Positions 27,221 to 35,871 of a stretch of 64,000 nucleotides of DNA are shown one piece after another (the first letter of the stretch is position 1; the number at the start of each line of letters is the position of its first letter). The notes under the pieces were generated by a model that had not been told where the DNA came from, did not search any database, and worked only from the letters and a program-made list of their open reading frames with translations. The stretch is taken from the NCBI GenBank assembly GCA_910577465.1, contig CAJTMM010000008.1, positions 1 to 64,000 of the forward strand. The letters are read 5' to 3'. The translations under genes and the position numbers were made by a program. This stretch comes from an uncultured Muribaculaceae bacterium (lineage in GTDB: Bacteria > Bacteroidota > Bacteroidia > Bacteroidales > Muribaculaceae).

Positions 27221-30031
27221 TTATCCGGCGGGGGTGTCGATAGCCGAGGCTGTGGTTTCGTCGACAAGATACACTATGGATTCGTAAGGACGCTTGATGG
27301 TGTCCATCATGGATATTTCGCATGTGCGAGCGAGCGAGTAGCATCCGTCGAACTCCTCGTGTGCTATCTCCCGGCGTTCATCGGCGGTGGCGCTTTGTGC
27401 CACTTCAGGGTATATGAATCCCCTGTCGCCGGCGGCTCCGCAGCATTGGCAGCTGACAGGAATGATTACTTCATGTGCACATTTTTCCGCAATAGCCGCC
27501 ATGGTATCCTGTAGATTGAGCAACCGTGCCGCACATGTGGGGTGAAGCAATACCTTATGCTTGGGTGTTACGACTCTGAGACGCGGCATGACATCGTCGG
27601 CAAGCCACCGGGTGATGTCGATGATGCGTAATTTAGCAAACCGGGTTTTGTTTTCTTCGCTCAATGCCGATGCCATGGAGTGGAGGAGTGTGTGCGTGCA
27701 CGAGGTGGTGTCGCAGAAGATGGGTATGGTTCCTTCCCGGCTTATCCGGTAGAATGTTTCGACTGTCTTGTCGGCAATGGTGCGTTGACCTTCCGGGTCG
27801 CCCTTGTGCTGCCATATCTGCGAGCAACACAATCCGTGCATCTCTTCGGGCAATGACACTTTGAGTCCTGCGCGTTCGGCTATCCTCATAACCACGGTAA
27901 TCATATCGTCCTTTCCGAGCGATGAACCTCCGAATATGCGTGTGACGCATGCGGGGAAGTATATAAAATCGGGTTGCGTGACATGATTCCAGTGAAGTCG
28001 TGCGGGATATGGGAAGTGGCGTGACCAGTGCGGAACCTGTGAGTAGATCTGGTGCATGAAATCGGTTGCCCATATAAGCGGATACGGAGATATTATCTTG
28101 CCGGTGATGACCGCTGTGCGCAGTATGCCCCTTATGGCTGATTCGACGGCGCCATAGCGTCCGGCACTCGCGCTGAGCATACGTTCGTACAGGCGCGGGT
28201 CGGTATTGTCTCTGACGCGGTCGGTGATTTCGGCTGTGGATATCTGCATGGGGCACGGCATCCGGCATGAACCGTCGGAACAGCATGTTTCTTCACCGAT
28301 ATACCGGTATTCCTTCTTCAGGTCCTCCCGTCCGGTCTGTGCTATGATGCGGAGAGCCTGAATGCGCTGGCGGGGCGTGAGTGTGATGTCGCGCGTAGGG
28401 CATACGTGTTCGCAATATCCGCATTCCATGCATTTGTCGGCTTGGTCGTAACCGAGTTTGTCGCCAAACAGAGTCATCTCTTTCATGGGACCCATAAAGC
28501 AATCAGGGTCGGTATTGATGATTACTCCCGGATTTAGTATTCCCTGCGGGTCGGCAAGGTGTTTGAGTTCTTTCATGAGAGAGTATATCTCAGGACCCCA
28601 CTCCCGTTCGACGAATGGGGCGATGGCGCGACCTGTGCCGTGTTCGCCTTTCAGCGAGCCATCGAGTGATATGACGTGAGTCACGAGGTCGTCCATGAAA
28701 TTACGGAACCGGGCAGTGTCCTTCTCCGCTGCCATGGATGATGTGAGCATGGGGTGGATGTTGCCGTCGCGTGCGTGTCCGAATATGGCTCCTTGGTAGC
28801 CATATTTCTTGAATAGAGCCTGTACTCCGTCGACCAACCTGTCGAGATTGCCCACCTCGGCGGCTACATCCTCAAGGATTACGGTGGCACCGGGTGTGCG
28901 TGCACCCGCCACGCATGGGAAGATACCATCCCGCATGCGCCACAGAGCGTCGCGTTCGGCTATGGTGCGGGTGAATGGCTCCATGTGACTGAGGTGGCTT
29001 ATGTTGCGGAACTCGGGGGTGAGATGACCGGTGATTTCTGCCATTTCCTGCGGTGAGCCGCTGCCGAAGTCCACAAGCATGGCTGTGGTACCCGGCGGCA
29101 TATCGTTTTTGCTACCCATGTAGCTTGAGATGGATGCGTAGTCCATCATCTCCACCGCCAGTGCCCCTTGCTCGCCGAGCCATGCAGCCGATGCCGCGGC
29201 TGAGGTTACATCGGGAAAATATAACATGCAGCTGCTATATGTGGAGTAGAGAGGAAGGGTGTTGAGCTCGCCCGATATGATGTAGGCGAGAGTACCCTCG
29301 CTGCCAATGAGCGCGTGAGTGAATATATCCATGGGATTGTCGAAGTCCACGAATGCGTTCATGGCGTATCCGGTGACATTCTTGATGCGGTATTTACGCA
29401 GTATCTTATCGCGAATGGCATCGTTGGACATTATGCGTCTGCGGATGTCCATCAATCCGCTGCAAAGAATCTTTTCTTCAGTTTCAAATCTGCGGCGATG
29501 GGATATGTCGGCACTGTTGTAGCGGTTGCCGTTTGCCAGCATGAACTCAAGGGAGCGTAGAGTATGGTATGAATTGTGCTGAACGCCGGCTTGCATACCG
29601 CTTGAATTGTTGGACAGGATTCCGCCCATCATCGCTGCCGATGAGCTTGCCGGGTCAGGTCCGATGTGGGTGTGGTGGGGACGAAGGTAGGCGTTGAGCC
29701 GGTCGGCAGTGATGCCGGGTTCGAACCAGACGCTCTTACCCTCCTGACGTATTTCATAACGCTTCCATCCGGTGCGCAATTCACAGATTATGCCTTCGCC
29801 GACGGTCTGACCGGAGAGGGATGTTCCTGCTGTGCGGAATGTGATACCGACACCTGTGTCACGTGCCAGGTCGAGCAACTGTCGGATCTCGTCGATACTG
29901 CGAGGGCGCACTATGGCTTTGGGCGGTATTCTGAAATAAGAGGCGTCGCGTGCGTAGATTTCCCTCCAAAGGTCGCCTGACAGAATGCGGTCGTGGCTGA
30001 AGATGCTGTTGAGTCGGTGCAGGATGTCCAT
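27221..30031 (-). CDS. FAD-linked oxidase / Fe-S fusion dehydrogenase (D-lactate or glycolate type, Dld/GlcD-GlpC)
   Basis: About 936 residues, starting at ATG 30031 (MDILHRLNS). The N-terminal half is an FAD_binding_4 domain (FRTAGTSLSGQTVGEG, GPDPASSSAAMMGGILSNNSSGMQ) with a FAD-oxidase C-terminal domain (GHARDGNIHP, KGEHGTGRAIAPF). Then come a 4Fe-4S ferredoxin-like part (CMECGYCEHVCP, then CCSDGSCRMPCP) and two CCG-type domains (CVTRIFGG...LCCSQ; CCGAAGDRG). These fused enzymes oxidise D-2-hydroxy acids, chiefly D-lactate, at the membrane and pass electrons to the quinone pool or an electron bifurcation partner. The substrate is inferred from family architecture only. Confidence 0.87.
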   Translation of the reverse strand: MDILHRLNSIFSHDRILSGDLWREIYARDASYFRIPPKAIVRPRSIDEIRQLLDLARDTGVGITFRTAGTSLSGQTVGEGIICELRTGWKRYEIRQEGKSVWFEPGITADRLNAYLRPHHTHIGPDPASSSAAMMGGILSNNSSGMQAGVQHNSYHTLRSLEFMLANGNRYNSADISHRRRFETEEKILCSGLMDIRRRIMSNDAIRDKILRKYRIKNVTGYAMNAFVDFDNPMDIFTHALIGSEGTLAYIISGELNTLPLYSTYSSCMLYFPDVTSAAASAAWLGEQGALAVEMMDYASISSYMGSKNDMPPGTTAMLVDFGSGSPQEMAEITGHLTPEFRNISHLSHMEPFTRTIAERDALWRMRDGIFPCVAGARTPGATVILEDVAAEVGNLDRLVDGVQALFKKYGYQGAIFGHARDGNIHPMLTSSMAAEKDTARFRNFMDDLVTHVISLDGSLKGEHGTGRAIAPFVEREWGPEIYSLMKELKHLADPQGILNPGVIINTDPDCFMGPMKEMTLFGDKLGYDQADKCMECGYCEHVCPTRDITLTPRQRIQALRIIAQTGREDLKKEYRYIGEETCCSDGSCRMPCPMQISTAEITDRVRDNTDPRLYERMLSASAGRYGAVESAIRGILRTAVITGKIISPYPLIWATDFMHQIYSQVPHWSRHFPYPARLHWNHVTQPDFIYFPACVTRIFGGSSLGKDDMITVVMRIAERAGLKVSLPEEMHGLCCSQIWQHKGDPEGQRTIADKTVETFYRISREGTIPIFCDTTSCTHTLLHSMASALSEENKTRFAKLRIIDITRWLADDVMPRLRVVTPKHKVLLHPTCAARLLNLQDTMAAIAEKCAHEVIIPVSCQCCGAAGDRGFIYPEVAQSATADERREIAHEEFDGCYSLARTCEISMMDTIKRPYESIVYLVDETTASAIDTPAG

Positions 30032-30094
30032 AATCTGTGTAATTGTTGTGATGTTATAACGCGTATAGGTCCGGGAAGGGTTGCGTATTTTGAT

Positions 30095-30140
30095 AAAAAA
30101 TCGGTGTGCCAAATAAATTCTGACACACCGATTTTCTTTG
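30095..30140 (-). terminator. gadB intrinsic terminator
   Basis: AAAATCGGTGTG (30097-30108) pairs with CACACCGATTTT (30124-30135). Read on the minus strand, the stem is followed by a T-run (the A-run at 30095-30100). It lies between the glutamate decarboxylase stop and the dehydrogenase start. Confidence 0.8.
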
Positions 30141-30184
30141 TCGCATGAGGGATATTGCGCCATCATGCAGGTAATTGTGTATAA

Positions 30185-31609
30185 TCAGCGTCCGGTATGG
30201 TTGAACTTAGCTGCTTCGACAGGGATGTTTTTCTCCATCTTGATACGGGAGGGAGTGGGATATTCAAGCTGATTGAGCTCTTCGATGGCGAAATTGATGT
30301 CGGAAAGAAGCTGGTCTGCCATATCCCGGCTGAAGCCATGCCGAACAACGATACGCATCACCACAATCTCCTCGATGTCCTTGGGCATTGTGTATGCGGG
30401 TACCATCCATCCCTTTTGGGCGAGTTTGTCCTGAAGGTCGAAGAGAGTCCACTTGTAGTTTTTCTGAACCTCCGGCTTTATAAGCCATGCGAATAGCGGG
30501 TTGGGACATGATTTGTCGTAATTGACAAACGGTTCGATTTTCGCTATCTCATCATGGAGGTATTGAGCCACGGCAAGAGTATTGAACTGAACCTCCTTGT
30601 ATCCCTGACGTCCCAATCTGATGAACTGGTAGTACTGTCCGAGAATCTGTGCTGCCGGACGGGAGAAATTCAGTCCTACCTGACGTATCTCGGCTCCAAG
30701 ATAGTTGACGCTGAAAGACATTACGTCGGGCAGGTATTTCTTGTCTTTCCATACAATCCATCCCAATCCGGGATATACCAATCCGTACTTGTGTCCCGAG
30801 GTGGATATGGAGAGTACCCATTTCAAGCGGAAGTCCCATTTCTTGTCGGGGTTGAGGAACGGCATGATGAATCCGCCCGATGCGGCATCGATATGGATAG
30901 GCACGTCATAGCCGGTGCGGGCGTTGAATTCGTCGAGAGCTGCGTCAAGCGCTTCTACATCATCGTTAAGTCCCGTCCATGTCACACCCATGATGGGCAC
31001 TACGCAGATGGTATTTTCATCGCATAGCTTTATAGCTTCCTGCGGGTCGAGGGTGGTCTTGTCGAGGGTGATAGGCACGGTGCGCATTTCAATCTGCCAT
31101 AATTCGGCAAATTTCTGCCAACAAATCTGATAAGCCGTGGATATTACAAAGTTGGGCTTGTCGAATGGCTTGCCTTGTGCCTTGCGTTTCTCGCGCCAAC
31201 GTATCCAAGCCGCAATTCCGCCGAGCATACAAGCCTCGGATGAACCAATGGCTACAGCTCCGGTTTTCCATTTACCTTCCTCGGGTGAGTTCCAAAGGTT
31301 TGCCACGATGTTGATGCATTTACCATTGATGACGGCTACGCGCGGGTATTCAGTTTCGTCGATATAGTTGATGGCAATGGCATCGTTCATCAGTTTTGTG
31401 GCGTAATCGTCCATGTATGTGGTAACGAATGTTGCCATATTAAGTCGTGGCTGGGTCTGTGCGTAAGTCTCGTCCTTGACCATCTGGTAGGCTACTTCAG
31501 GAGTGGTGGGGCCATCGGGAATTCTTTCGACGGGCGATGGTTGGAGCATGGCATTTGAGCCGAAGGCATCAGTCTTGGCGTCGCCTTCGCGGAATCGTTT
31601 GTCAATCAT
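30185..31609 (-). CDS. gadB: Glutamate decarboxylase
   Basis: 474 residues. PLP enzyme that converts glutamate to GABA and CO2, consuming a proton: an acid-resistance reaction and a GABA source in the gut. It has VNLW-like NLWNSPEEGKWKTGAVAIGSSEACMLG, PIHIDAASGGFI (Asp241), and the PLP lysine in STSGHKYGLVYPGLGW (Lys274). The long N-terminal arm and the C-terminal tail are the usual length. It is preceded by a structured leader and, further upstream on the same strand, an NhaC antiporter gene, so the pair may work together in pH homeostasis (inference). No GadC-type antiporter is in the window. Confidence 0.95.
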   Translation of the reverse strand: MIDKRFREGDAKTDAFGSNAMLQPSPVERIPDGPTTPEVAYQMVKDETYAQTQPRLNMATFVTTYMDDYATKLMNDAIAINYIDETEYPRVAVINGKCINIVANLWNSPEEGKWKTGAVAIGSSEACMLGGIAAWIRWREKRKAQGKPFDKPNFVISTAYQICWQKFAELWQIEMRTVPITLDKTTLDPQEAIKLCDENTICVVPIMGVTWTGLNDDVEALDAALDEFNARTGYDVPIHIDAASGGFIMPFLNPDKKWDFRLKWVLSISTSGHKYGLVYPGLGWIVWKDKKYLPDVMSFSVNYLGAEIRQVGLNFSRPAAQILGQYYQFIRLGRQGYKEVQFNTLAVAQYLHDEIAKIEPFVNYDKSCPNPLFAWLIKPEVQKNYKWTLFDLQDKLAQKGWMVPAYTMPKDIEEIVVMRIVVRHGFSRDMADQLLSDINFAIEELNQLEYPTPSRIKMEKNIPVEAAKFNHTGR

Positions 31610-31617
31610 TGTAGTAC

Positions 31618-31693
31618 GGTGTTATATAGATAATAATTAAATGTCGGTTCATGAGTGCATGTGGCAATCATGCAACTATGTATCTATAACACC
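31618..31693 (-). promoter_or_regulatory. Long stem in the gadB leader
   Basis: GGTGTTATATAGATA (31618-31632) pairs with TATCTATAACACC (31681-31693) apart from a two-base bulge, with an inner GCATG/CATGC hairpin. The stem ends eight bases before the gadB ATG in the mRNA, so folding would cover the initiation region. Confidence 0.45.
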
Positions 31694-31726
31694 TTACGTA
31701 CTTGAAAAGATTACGGAAACGAGATA

Positions 31727-33190
31727 TTATTTGGAAATTTGCAATCGGGTGGCAGGGATGGTTGTAGAGGGGATGTGTATGCGCCATCCTGTCCATGCCA
31801 TGATTATGGTCATGACGGGACTGAGGATATTGAAAAGGCAGAACGGAAAGTAGACTAATGTTGCCACACCGAGTACGGTGGATTGGGTAACACCACATGA
31901 GTTCCATGGGATAAGTACTGATGTCACCGAGATGGAATCCTCGAGAGTGCGGCTCAGCGCCTGCGGTTTCATTGCCTGGCGGCGATATGTGTTCTTGTAT
32001 AGATTGGCGCCTATGATGATGGACAGGTATTGGTCGCCGGTGCAGGAATTTAGAAACAGTCCGCTACCTACAGTCGCGCTTATGAGTGAGCGTGATCGGC
32101 TTATGCGCGATGTGATGGCATGGGTGATAGTACCGAGCATTCCGGTGCCTATCATGGCTCCACCGAATATCATGGCTGAGAGCACGAGGTATATGGTAGG
32201 CAGCATACCTTCGATGCCGGATGTGGATACGAGCGGGTCGAGCAGGGTATTGCCTGTGGATATGTCGGTGGATGTGCAGAGTACCTTGAGCGAAGTTGCC
32301 AAGGTGGAGTAGGCATCGGTGGCACCGCCACTTATGGAGTGGGCTATCTGTGGCTGAAAAATCCATATACCGACCAGCCCGGCTAAGGAGCCGACGGCAA
32401 GAGTCCATGCTGTGCCTATGCGGCTTATTATAAGTATGATGGTGAGTGCGGGAATAATCAGTACCCAAGGGGTGATGTTGAAAGTGCTGTGGATGGCGTA
32501 TATAATCTCATGGGCGTGGGATGTGGCTGTGATGTCGCTGCAATACCCTACAATGAGATAGACCGCGAGGGCTATGCTCATGGCGGGAGCCGAGGTGAGC
32601 ATAAGGTAACGTATGTGTGTGGTGAGAGGTACGCCGCATGTTGATGCCGCAAGTACTGTAGTGTCGCTCAACGGAGATACTTTATCTCCGAAATACGCTC
32701 CGGATATGATGGCTCCGGCTATCCATCCCGGGTGGTAGCCCATAACGGCTCCAACCCCCATTAGGGCTACTCCGATAGTGGCTATGGTGGTCCATGAGCT
32801 ACCTGTGATAACGGATATTATGGCGCACATGAGACATGCTATGAATAGGAATGTCTTGGGCTCGAGAAGCAGTAATCCGTAGTCAATCAATGCGGGAACT
32901 ACTCCACTTAGCATCCATGTTGCCGAGAGTGTGCCTATGAATATGAGTATGGGTACGGCAGGCATAATCTGACGGGCACTTTTCATCAATCCCGGAAGCA
33001 GGCACTTACCCCTGCGGGTAAAGATACAGCCAAGTCCTATGCTGACGGCTGCCGAAGCCCCGAGAATGTAGTAGCTGTAGTCCTGCACCGCCGAAGCTCC
33101 GGTTACGGCAATTATGACTACAAGTGTAATCAACAGAAATGCTATGGGTATTATGGATAGAGAGAGCGAAGGTGTAGCAGTGCGCTTCAT
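31727..33190 (-). CDS. NhaC-family Na+/H+ antiporter
   Basis: About 487 residues from ATG 33190. Around eleven membrane segments with the NhaC signatures GCIFTRRGKCLLPGLMKSARQIMPAVPILIFIGTLSATWMLSGVVPALIDYG region, TGSSWTTIATIGVALMGVG, GAYFGDKVSPLSDTTVLAAS, and SCTGDQYLSIIIGANLYK. These carriers exchange Na+ (or an organic pair such as malate/lactate) for protons. It sits upstream of gadB on the same strand with a 117-base gap that holds the leader stem. An AGGA precedes the ATG. The upstream region 33206-33369 shows no clear promoter. Confidence 0.9.
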   Translation of the reverse strand: MKRTATPSLSLSIIPIAFLLITLVVIIAVTGASAVQDYSYYILGASAAVSIGLGCIFTRRGKCLLPGLMKSARQIMPAVPILIFIGTLSATWMLSGVVPALIDYGLLLLEPKTFLFIACLMCAIISVITGSSWTTIATIGVALMGVGAVMGYHPGWIAGAIISGAYFGDKVSPLSDTTVLAASTCGVPLTTHIRYLMLTSAPAMSIALAVYLIVGYCSDITATSHAHEIIYAIHSTFNITPWVLIIPALTIILIISRIGTAWTLAVGSLAGLVGIWIFQPQIAHSISGGATDAYSTLATSLKVLCTSTDISTGNTLLDPLVSTSGIEGMLPTIYLVLSAMIFGGAMIGTGMLGTITHAITSRISRSRSLISATVGSGLFLNSCTGDQYLSIIIGANLYKNTYRRQAMKPQALSRTLEDSISVTSVLIPWNSCGVTQSTVLGVATLVYFPFCLFNILSPVMTIIMAWTGWRIHIPSTTIPATRLQISK

Positions 33191-33369
33191 TAAAATTCCT
33201 AACACAAGTGAAATGGTGAAAAAATGCTGAATAAAAATTCAAATGCAAAATTAGTAAATAATTATGCAACTGCAATGATGTGGCTATATTATTTTTGAAA
33301 AGATATGTCTTGTTAGGTGTTTTTAATGAAATCAGGCGATAGAGGTATGTTTTTGTGAGATAAAAGAAA

Positions 33370-33400
33370 CACGGTGCACCCAATATTTGGATGCACCGTG
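33370..33400 (-). terminator. Terminator of the SusCD locus
   Basis: CACGGTGCA (33370-33378) and TGCACCGTG (33392-33400) form a perfect 9-bp stem. On the minus strand it is followed by TTTCTTTT. It closes the polysaccharide-utilization-like operon. Confidence 0.8.
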
Positions 33401-33451
33401 CATTGGTGATTTATGACAGGTGATTTATTGTCGCTGTCTGTAGGATTTTGC

Positions 33452-34840
33452 TTAGCGTGTGTATGTAATATAGGAATCCGATGAGAGATAATCCCACCCA
33501 TCATTCCATGCCTGGAAGCCGGAGAATTCTATCTTATTTGCGGAAATAGTACCGGTAATAGGTGTAGTTGAAGAGTCTGCTCCGGATAGAATCCAAGTAT
33601 TGTTGCCAAAGCTAAACGGTTGCATGGTGAATGTCATAGAGTCCAAATCAACAACAATGGTGCTGCTTCCGAGGACATATCCGTAATAATTGGGCAATGG
33701 GATTACCAGTGTGTTGGGTTCTGATCCTAATGATACAGTAACTGTGCTGGTGTAATATTCGTCGTAGGAAGAATCATAAGCATCCAACATGCCTGCCGAA
33801 AGGTTCCATTCGCCGATGAAGTCTTCGATTGAGACACCCCAAACGAATCTGTCGGTACCGGATGAGGAGCCGGAAGAGACGGCGAGTACCACAGAGCCCT
33901 TGCCTGCATTGCCTTCCATAGCGCAACGATTGCCTGACGCTTGTACTCCTACGCTGGCGGGAGATGTGAGCCCTGTAGGTACGGAGTAGGTGTCGGTAGC
34001 TGAATCGTAGGTGTATTCGCTTCCGAGACGGAACATGTCGTTAGCATCGGTCTGGTCAATGGAGAATTCGAGATTGTAACCGTCGGTTCCGTACCAAGAG
34101 AGAAGGGTATATGAGTTGTCGTCGTAGGCTACGAGAGTGGCATCCCAAGTGTCATTGAGCAATGCACTGGTGTATTTACCTGCAGTGCGCCAAAGTTCCT
34201 CCCGCTCACGTGTGAAGTCGATGGAGATTTGCGCTGGAGCGCTGTTGCGGTAACCTTCCTGTGTGGTTTGAGCCACGAGTGAGAATGTGTATTGTCCGGT
34301 GGCAAACTGAGTGAAATTAACCGAGGTGTCGTAAGTGCTGCCTGAGTCAATCTCGTTGCCGTCGGCATCGGTGAGTGTATAGGAGTAGTCACGTGCTCCG
34401 TCAACAGCTTGCCATTGTACTATCACGGTATTGGCTTCGCGAGACCATGCCGGTTGCGGCGATTCGAGAGTAGTCAGGTCGGTGGTACGTGCCGAGAGCA
34501 CGATTGGCTCGGAGGTGGTGTGGTCGCTGTTGACTGCGGCGTATGCCAATACTGTGAGTGTGTACTCGGTGTCGTGGTCCAGCCCTGTGAAGGTGATGTG
34601 ATTGTCTTTGGTAAGTCCGGTTTCGAGGATAGTGCTTGAACCGGATTTTGCAAACTGGTAGGAATATTGACGTGCTCCGTCCACTTTGCCCCAACGGAAT
34701 GTGAGAGAACTGTAGGTGGCATCGTCGACAATCATGTCGGACTTGTCGAGCGGAGTTACGGAGTCATCGTCGCTACATCCCGTCATGGCGGAGATGAAGA
34801 GAGCTGCTCCCAGCAAGCCTATGAATTTATGTAGTTTCAT
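33452..34840 (-). CDS. Lipoprotein with two fibronectin type III domains (putative surface binding protein)
   Basis: 462 residues. Signal peptide and lipobox (FISAMTGCSDDD, Cys22). Two FnIII-like modules occupy about residues 35-117 (SLTFRWGKVDGARQYSYQF...TEYTLTVLAYAAVN) and 122-207 (TVIVQWQAVDGARDYSYTL...GQYTFSLVAQT). A C-terminal beta-rich region of about 240 residues carries YTYDSATDTYSVPTG and NKIEFSGFQAW. The position as last gene of a SusC/SusD operon and the lipidation suggest a surface glycan- or ligand-binding protein; no enzyme motif is visible. Function is inferred from context only. Confidence 0.75.
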   Translation of the reverse strand: MKLHKFIGLLGAALFISAMTGCSDDDSVTPLDKSDMIVDDATYSSLTFRWGKVDGARQYSYQFAKSGSSTILETGLTKDNHITFTGLDHDTEYTLTVLAYAAVNSDHTTSEPIVLSARTTDLTTLESPQPAWSREANTVIVQWQAVDGARDYSYTLTDADGNEIDSGSTYDTSVNFTQFATGQYTFSLVAQTTQEGYRNSAPAQISIDFTREREELWRTAGKYTSALLNDTWDATLVAYDDNSYTLLSWYGTDGYNLEFSIDQTDANDMFRLGSEYTYDSATDTYSVPTGLTSPASVGVQASGNRCAMEGNAGKGSVVLAVSSGSSSGTDRFVWGVSIEDFIGEWNLSAGMLDAYDSSYDEYYTSTVTVSLGSEPNTLVIPLPNYYGYVLGSSTIVVDLDSMTFTMQPFSFGNNTWILSGADSSTTPITGTISANKIEFSGFQAWNDGWDYLSSDSYITYTR

Positions 34841-34886
34841 AATAGGTTGGAATCTTAATGTGAAATTTGTTATGGGTTGTATGTCC

Positions 34887-35831
34887 TTATTCGGTTTCGG
34901 TGGTGTAAGGGGTAAATGTGGTGGTGAACGAGTAGTTCATGGTAAGATATTTACCCGATCCGTCACCGAGGTATGCGTAAGGTGCGAAATAGATGTATCC
35001 GCTGTTGGCATCATCGGAGATAAGCTGCATATAGGCATAGGCGTTTTCAAATTCGAGCAGGCTTATCTCGGGATATGTGGCGCCATCCGGTGACCAATAG
35101 GGGTATTCGTCGGCAGCATCATCGTATAGGAACCAACCACCATCGTAAGGGTAGTCGCCCCATCCGAACTCTGGATAGGCTATGGCTGCATCAACATAGT
35201 TCTTGATAGGGGTGATGTAGGTCCAACCGTTGCCCGGAGAGTTCATAGTAAATACTAAATCGATACCGGAACCGAAGAAGTCGGGCAATTTGAAATTGTT
35301 GGTACCGTCAAGATAATAGAGTTTGGTGGTCATGGCGGGGTAGACATCGCCGGTGGTCAAAGTCACATCTTCGGAAACCGGAATCCAGGCTCCGGATATA
35401 TTGACATTGAAGGTCAGTGATGTGGTACCGGCACCGTAGGGCGAGGTCAAATCCTCAGGCAAGTCGATGCTGATGGTGCCACGTGATTTGGAGGGCATGT
35501 TCTCCAGGTCTATGTAGATAGTGGTTGCCTGCTGTTCGGGCGCAAAGTCGACAGATTGCGGAACTATGGCGCCTTCGGGGCATTGGGTGACAATCAGTGG
35601 GACGGTCACGGCTTCATCGGTATTGGAACGGCCTATGGTGACCGGAATCAGACGGCTGTCGTCGGGTTCGACCACAATGTTGTATGATGTCATTTCACCG
35701 AAATAGACACTCATGTTGCCGGGATTGGTCTCGGGACCCGGTTTCCAGTTGTCGCTGTCGGAGCAAGCCGTGCTTATCGCGGTGAGCGATACCAGTATGG
35801 CGGCTGTGCTGATATATCTGTTGATACGCAT
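34887..35831 (-). CDS. Lipoprotein of a SusCD locus, function unknown (SusE-position)
   Basis: 314 residues with a lipobox (LTAISTACSDSD, Cys23). The N-terminal half looks like a beta-sandwich of the DUF1735/DUF4843 kind (PVTIGRSNTDEAVTVPLIV, ATTIYIDLENMPSKSRGTISI). The C-terminal half is rich in Gly, Tyr and Asp (WGDYPYDGGWFLYDD, GYIYFAPYAYLGDGSGKYL). It lies directly after susD, the place of SusE-type surface binding lipoproteins. I recognise no catalytic residues. Confidence 0.72.
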   Translation of the reverse strand: MRINRYISTAAILVSLTAISTACSDSDNWKPGPETNPGNMSVYFGEMTSYNIVVEPDDSRLIPVTIGRSNTDEAVTVPLIVTQCPEGAIVPQSVDFAPEQQATTIYIDLENMPSKSRGTISIDLPEDLTSPYGAGTTSLTFNVNISGAWIPVSEDVTLTTGDVYPAMTTKLYYLDGTNNFKLPDFFGSGIDLVFTMNSPGNGWTYITPIKNYVDAAIAYPEFGWGDYPYDGGWFLYDDAADEYPYWSPDGATYPEISLLEFENAYAYMQLISDDANSGYIYFAPYAYLGDGSGKYLTMNYSFTTTFTPYTTETE

Positions 35832-35871
35832 TGTATTGATATATAATTTTAATGTGGTTGTGAGGAATAGA

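Noticed and set aside
30032..30166. N-terminal extension of the FAD/Fe-S dehydrogenase up to 30166
   Set aside because: It would include the gadB terminator hairpin; homology begins at MDILHRLNS (30031).
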